DNA of 24,503 bases. Origin: Benthortus sp964440495 (GTDB lineage Archaea > Thermoproteota > Nitrososphaeria_A > Caldarchaeales > Wolframiiraptoraceae). Below, piece by piece: positions 22,201 to 24,503 of the stretch. The stretch covers positions 1-24,503 of the forward strand of contig CAYTSD010000018.1 in the NCBI GenBank assembly GCA_964440495.1, read 5' to 3'. Position 1 is the first letter of the stretch. Every line of letters begins with the position of its first letter. The notes beneath the pieces are model-generated. The model was not told where the DNA came from, ran no database searches, and was given only the letters and a program-made list of their open reading frames with translations. Position numbers and translations under genes: made by a program.

Positions 22201-22986
22201 TCACAGCGAGTGCGTTAGATAATCTATCCTCCCACCGTCGGCTACAATCACCTGACCGGTTATGAAGCTTGACTCATCCGATGCCAAGAATAATGCCACG
22301 TTCGCTATGTCTTCAGGTTTTCCTACTCTGCCTAGCACGCTTTTCTCACTCGTCGACTTAATCACCTGCTCTATCTCTTCCCTGCTTCTACCAGAGGTAA
22401 CCATGTCTGTGATTATTAGTCCAGGCGCTATGGCGTTAACGTTGATTCCATGGGGGCCGAGCTCGAAGGCAAGCCTCTTCGTTAGAAGCATTACCGCGGC
22501 CTTTGTGACGGCGTAGGGTGTTGTGCGGGTGAAGGCTGTCCCGATTCCAGCGTTGCTCGCTACATTGATTATCTTACCATACTTGTTCTTAACCATGTAT
22601 CTCGCAGCTTCCCTGCTACAGTATAGGACTCCCTTAACGTTTATGTCAAGCATTCGTTCAAACTCTTCGTCGCTCATGTTGAATATGTCGCCGAGATAGA
22701 GGACACCGGCATTATTGACAAGTATGTCCAGCCTTCCAAACTCTTCCACAACTCTCTCAACCATCGCCTTAACCTGCTCCTTATCTGAGACGTCGGCTCT
22801 AACAGCTATAGCTGAGCCTCCCATCGCCTTAATCTCCTCAACAACCTTCTCAGCCTTATCCCTAGATGAAACATAGTTTACGCAGATTTTCGCGCCCTCC
22901 TCAGCAAACCTTAGAGCTGTCGCCCTACCGATGCCTCTAGAGCTGCCTGTTATGAGCGCGATCCTCCCCTCAAGCCTTCTACTCAT
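22201..22986 (-). CDS. Short-chain dehydrogenase/reductase (FabG-like)
   Basis: A classical 261-residue SDR, NAD(P)-dependent. The cofactor motif is TGSSRGIG (13-20), NNAG is at 91-94, and the catalytic set is S144, Y158 and K162 (YAVTK). The C-terminal IAPGLIITDM and ITGQVIVADGG are typical of 3-oxoacyl-ACP/glucose dehydrogenase-type members. Exact substrate is unknown; FabG annotations are common in archaea without fatty-acid synthesis. The ATG at 22986 lies 28 bp from a CTTAAAAA element shared with the divergent methyltransferase gene. The gene sits between atpB and atpD, interrupting the ATP synthase cluster. Confidence 0.92.
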   Translation of the reverse strand: MSRRLEGRIALITGSSRGIGRATALRFAEEGAKICVNYVSSRDKAEKVVEEIKAMGGSAIAVRADVSDKEQVKAMVERVVEEFGRLDILVNNAGVLYLGDIFNMSDEEFERMLDINVKGVLYCSREAARYMVKNKYGKIINVASNAGIGTAFTRTTPYAVTKAAVMLLTKRLAFELGPHGINVNAIAPGLIITDMVTSGRSREEIEQVIKSTSEKSVLGRVGKPEDIANVALFLASDESSFITGQVIVADGGRIDYLTHSL

Positions 22987-23010
22987 ATTCGAATAATCTG
23001 CCTCAACCTC

Positions 23011-23018
23011 TTTTTAAG
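23011..23018. promoter_or_regulatory. Shared bidirectional TATA element (SDR / methyltransferase)
   Basis: TTTTTAAG on the plus strand, CTTAAAAA on the minus strand, centred near 23014. It is 28 bp from the SDR ATG and 29 bp from the TTG of the methyltransferase. The start codons are 57 bp apart and symmetrical around it. Confidence 0.55.
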
Positions 23019-23042
23019 ATTCCATTACATCTTGAAGATGCC

Positions 23043-23663
23043 TTGAAGCCTAGGGTTGTGGAGGTGGATTGGCTTATAGGAACTAGGAGGCTTTCAGAGT
23101 TCTCGCCCCTAGCACTAATCTCGAAGAAGCTGAGGATTAGGTGGGTGATGCTCTGGGAAGGATACACCTATGGCCCAACCCCTGGAATCACGGAGGCGCT
23201 CGACCTACTGATAACCGTCTTGAAGCCGAAGAGCATGCTTGACCTCTTCTGCGGAAGTGGAGCGCTCTCGAAGCTCGCCTATAGTAAAGGCGTAAAGAAG
23301 ATAGTTTCAGTAGACCTGTATCCGGATGCGGCGTTAAGAAATCTTCGGCGATGTAGAGGCGTTAAAGTTGTAGGTGGAGACGCGTTGAGTTATCAACCCG
23401 GAGAGCGGTTCGATTTACTTGTAGCCGACCCCCCAGAAGAGCTAATAGAGAAACTTCTAGAAAACCTAGGCAGACTTAGACAACTGTTTAGGCTTGGGGC
23501 CCTAATCTGGCTCGGCCCCTACCAGAGAGCTGAGCGGAATATCATGCTCCTAAGAGGTAGGAGGATGGTGAGAACTCTTGAGGCTTGGGGTGATGCTCTG
23601 GCTGTTCTATGGAAGCCTGAGCTTGGCTCGAGGATAGCCTCAGCGCTGAGACTCTTAGAGTAG
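23043..23663 (+). CDS. Class I SAM-dependent methyltransferase-like protein
   Basis: A 206-residue protein with a Rossmann-type methyltransferase core: motif I MLDLFCGSGALSKLAYSKG (65-83), the acidic end of strand 2 at D91 (IVSVDLYPDAALRN), and motif IV LLVADPPEEL (125-134). DPPE differs from the DPPY/NPPY of nucleic-acid N-methylases, so the target cannot be told; RNA, protein or small molecule are all possible. The sequence before the core (WEGYTYGPTPGITEALDLL) probably forms part of the substrate site. The start TTG at 23043 follows the shared TATA element by 29 bp; there is no ATG nearby. Confidence 0.75.
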   Translation: MKPRVVEVDWLIGTRRLSEFSPLALISKKLRIRWVMLWEGYTYGPTPGITEALDLLITVLKPKSMLDLFCGSGALSKLAYSKGVKKIVSVDLYPDAALRNLRRCRGVKVVGGDALSYQPGERFDLLVADPPEELIEKLLENLGRLRQLFRLGALIWLGPYQRAERNIMLLRGRRMVRTLEAWGDALAVLWKPELGSRIASALRLLE

Positions 23664-23705
23664 GGTTAAATTCTAGGACGCCTTCTAAGATACGGTGGCC
23701 ACCTA

Positions 23706-23801
23706 ATGGGTGGGAGACAGGTTAACCCTTACCTTCCACAGGTTTCAGGCGGGACCGAGCAGACCTCGAAGGGGAAGAAGAAAGGTAAAAAGAAGAAGTA
23801 G
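23706..23801 (+). CDS. Very small lysine-rich protein (31 residues)
   Basis: An ATG at 23706 starts MGGRQVNPYLPQVSGGTEQT and the protein ends in a lysine/glycine tail (SKGKKKGKKKK). It has three supports: TTAAATT (23666-23672) just after the methyltransferase stop is a TATA-like element about 36 bp upstream; GGTGG (23694-23698) lies seven bases before the ATG; and the stop ends one base before that of the convergent atpB gene, in keeping with the tight 3' packing here. The basic tail would suit RNA or ribosome binding. I do not recognise the family. Confidence 0.5.
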   Translation: MGGRQVNPYLPQVSGGTEQTSKGKKKGKKKK

Positions 23802-23802
23802 C

Positions 23803-24503
23803 CTACCTGGAGCCTCCGCCCCTATAATATTTCTTAAGGTTCTCTTCACTTATCTTAGTTAGTTCTCCTTCGGGAAGGGTTGAGAGAACTTCCCAGGCCA
23901 GGTCAAGCGTCTGGTCTAGGCTTCGGTTCTCGTTGTAGCCCTGCTTAAGGAACTTCTGCTCGAATAGGTCTCCGAACTCGAGATACTTTAAGTCGATGTC
24001 GGAGAGCCCTGACTTACCAATAATCTCCGATAACGCTCTAAGCTGAACCGCCCTAGTATAGGATGCGTAGAGCTGGTTACTTACCTCTCCGTGGTCTTCT
24101 CTAGTCCTCTTCTCAGCTATGATTCCAGGCCCCATAAGCCTTGAGAGGCTCATCAAGACATTGATGGGGGGATAGATTCCTTTTCTATAGAGGTCTCTTG
24201 AGAGAACTATCTGTCCCTCCGTTATGTAGCCTGTCAGGTCTGGGATCGGATGCGTTATGTCATCGCTCGGCATACTAACGATAGGCATCTGGGTAAGCGA
24301 CCCTCTCCCACCCTTAATCCTCCCAGCCCTCTCATAAATCGAGGCCAAATCCGTATACATGTATCCTGGATAGCCTTTTCTCCCCGGAACCTCCTCACGC
24401 GCAGCGCTTATCTCCCTTAAACTCTCACAATAATTCGTCATATCGGTTAGTATTGCTAGGACGTGATAGTCTTTCTCGCAGGCGAGATACTCTGCGAGTG
24501 TTA
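23803..24503 (-). CDS. atpB: A-type ATP synthase subunit B (5' end outside window)
   Basis: The C-terminal half of the non-catalytic (regulatory) B subunit of the A-type ATP synthase, about 232 residues. The frame is open to the window edge; the first visible residues (TLAEYLACEKDYHVLAILTD) run straight into MTNYCESLREISAAREEVPG, KGYPGYMYTDLASIYERAGR and LTQMPIVSMPSDDITHPIPD, all strongly conserved in subunit B. An internal ATG at 24441 is the Met of TDMTNYCE, not a start. The C terminus (EGELTKISEENLKKYYRGGG) is normal. Roughly the first 230 residues lie beyond 24503, and other subunits (A, E, C, F) are presumably upstream on this strand. Confidence 0.96.
   Translation of the reverse strand, partial: TLAEYLACEKDYHVLAILTDMTNYCESLREISAAREEVPGRKGYPGYMYTDLASIYERAGRIKGGRGSLTQMPIVSMPSDDITHPIPDLTGYITEGQIVLSRDLYRKGIYPPINVLMSLSRLMGPGIIAEKRTREDHGEVSNQLYASYTRAVQLRALSEIIGKSGLSDIDLKYLEFGDLFEQKFLKQGYNENRSLDQTLDLAWEVLSTLPEGELTKISEENLKKYYRGGGSR

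Noticed and set aside
23694..23703. GGTGGCCACC palindrome before the 31-residue gene
   Set aside because: It is explained by the ribosome binding site and cannot form a hairpin without a loop; too short to call an operator.
1..24503. tRNA, rRNA, CRISPR arrays, insertion sequences, attachment sites, replication origin
   Set aside because: No cloverleaf, rRNA segment, regularly spaced repeat, transposase motif, terminal inverted repeat or Orc1/Cdc6-type origin box was seen when reading either strand.

Overview
The window is chromosomal DNA from an archaeon, probably a thermophile of the TACK group (an Aigarchaeota/Caldarchaeales-type lineage would fit, but the sequence alone does not prove this). 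The evidence is a group II chaperonin (thermosome), an HMf-type histone, aIF6, deoxyhypusine synthase, archaeal-type adenylate kinase, TrmI, A-type ATP synthase subunits, TATA-box promoters placed for leaderless mRNAs, and a C/D-box guide RNA. There is no rRNA, tRNA, insertion sequence, CRISPR array or phage gene; this is compact core genome.

Layout. 1-1410 is the C-terminal part of an N6-adenine DNA methyltransferase; the window opens inside its catalytic NPPF-type motif. 1435-4938 holds a PAC2-family protein, aIF6, a DUF424 protein (minus), an XRE-type regulator and deoxyhypusine synthase. 4935-8273 is a tungstate/molybdate uptake locus: tupC, tupB and tupA on the minus strand, and a divergent ModE-like regulator. 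A 27-bp ModE-like palindrome covers the tupA start. 8260-12341 (minus) holds a membrane-anchored Hsp20-like protein, a large UPF0182 membrane protein and a TrmB-type regulator. 12414-14842 holds a Nudix hydrolase, the thermosome and a histone. 14843-18000 holds a zinc-ribbon coiled-coil protein, an unknown protein, adkA, an overlooked 57-residue two-helix membrane protein and trmI. 18064-19375 pairs a twin-arginine-signal SagB-type flavoprotein with a four-histidine (diheme-type) membrane cytochrome b. 19407-19474 is a C/D-box sRNA. 19484-21037 holds an NTF2-like protein, a 44-residue single-helix protein and a GNAT acetyltransferase. 21018-24503 (mostly minus) is a split A-type ATP synthase cluster (K, a small coiled-coil protein, D, and B running off the window), interrupted by an SDR reductase, a SAM methyltransferase and a 31-residue lysine-rich protein.

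Organisation. Five convergent gene pairs share exactly four bases with interlocked stop codons (CTAG, CTAA or TTAG), and two more overlap by 14 and 20 bp. Three divergent pairs appear to use one palindromic TATA element placed midway between start codons 57-60 bp apart, so both genes would be leaderless or nearly so. Downstream genes of operons carry Shine-Dalgarno sites instead. The most novel candidates are the exported SagB-like flavoprotein with its diheme cytochrome (an MsrPQ-like arrangement with a different catalytic partner), the C/D sRNA, the ModE-like operator, the shared-TATA design and three very small proteins.
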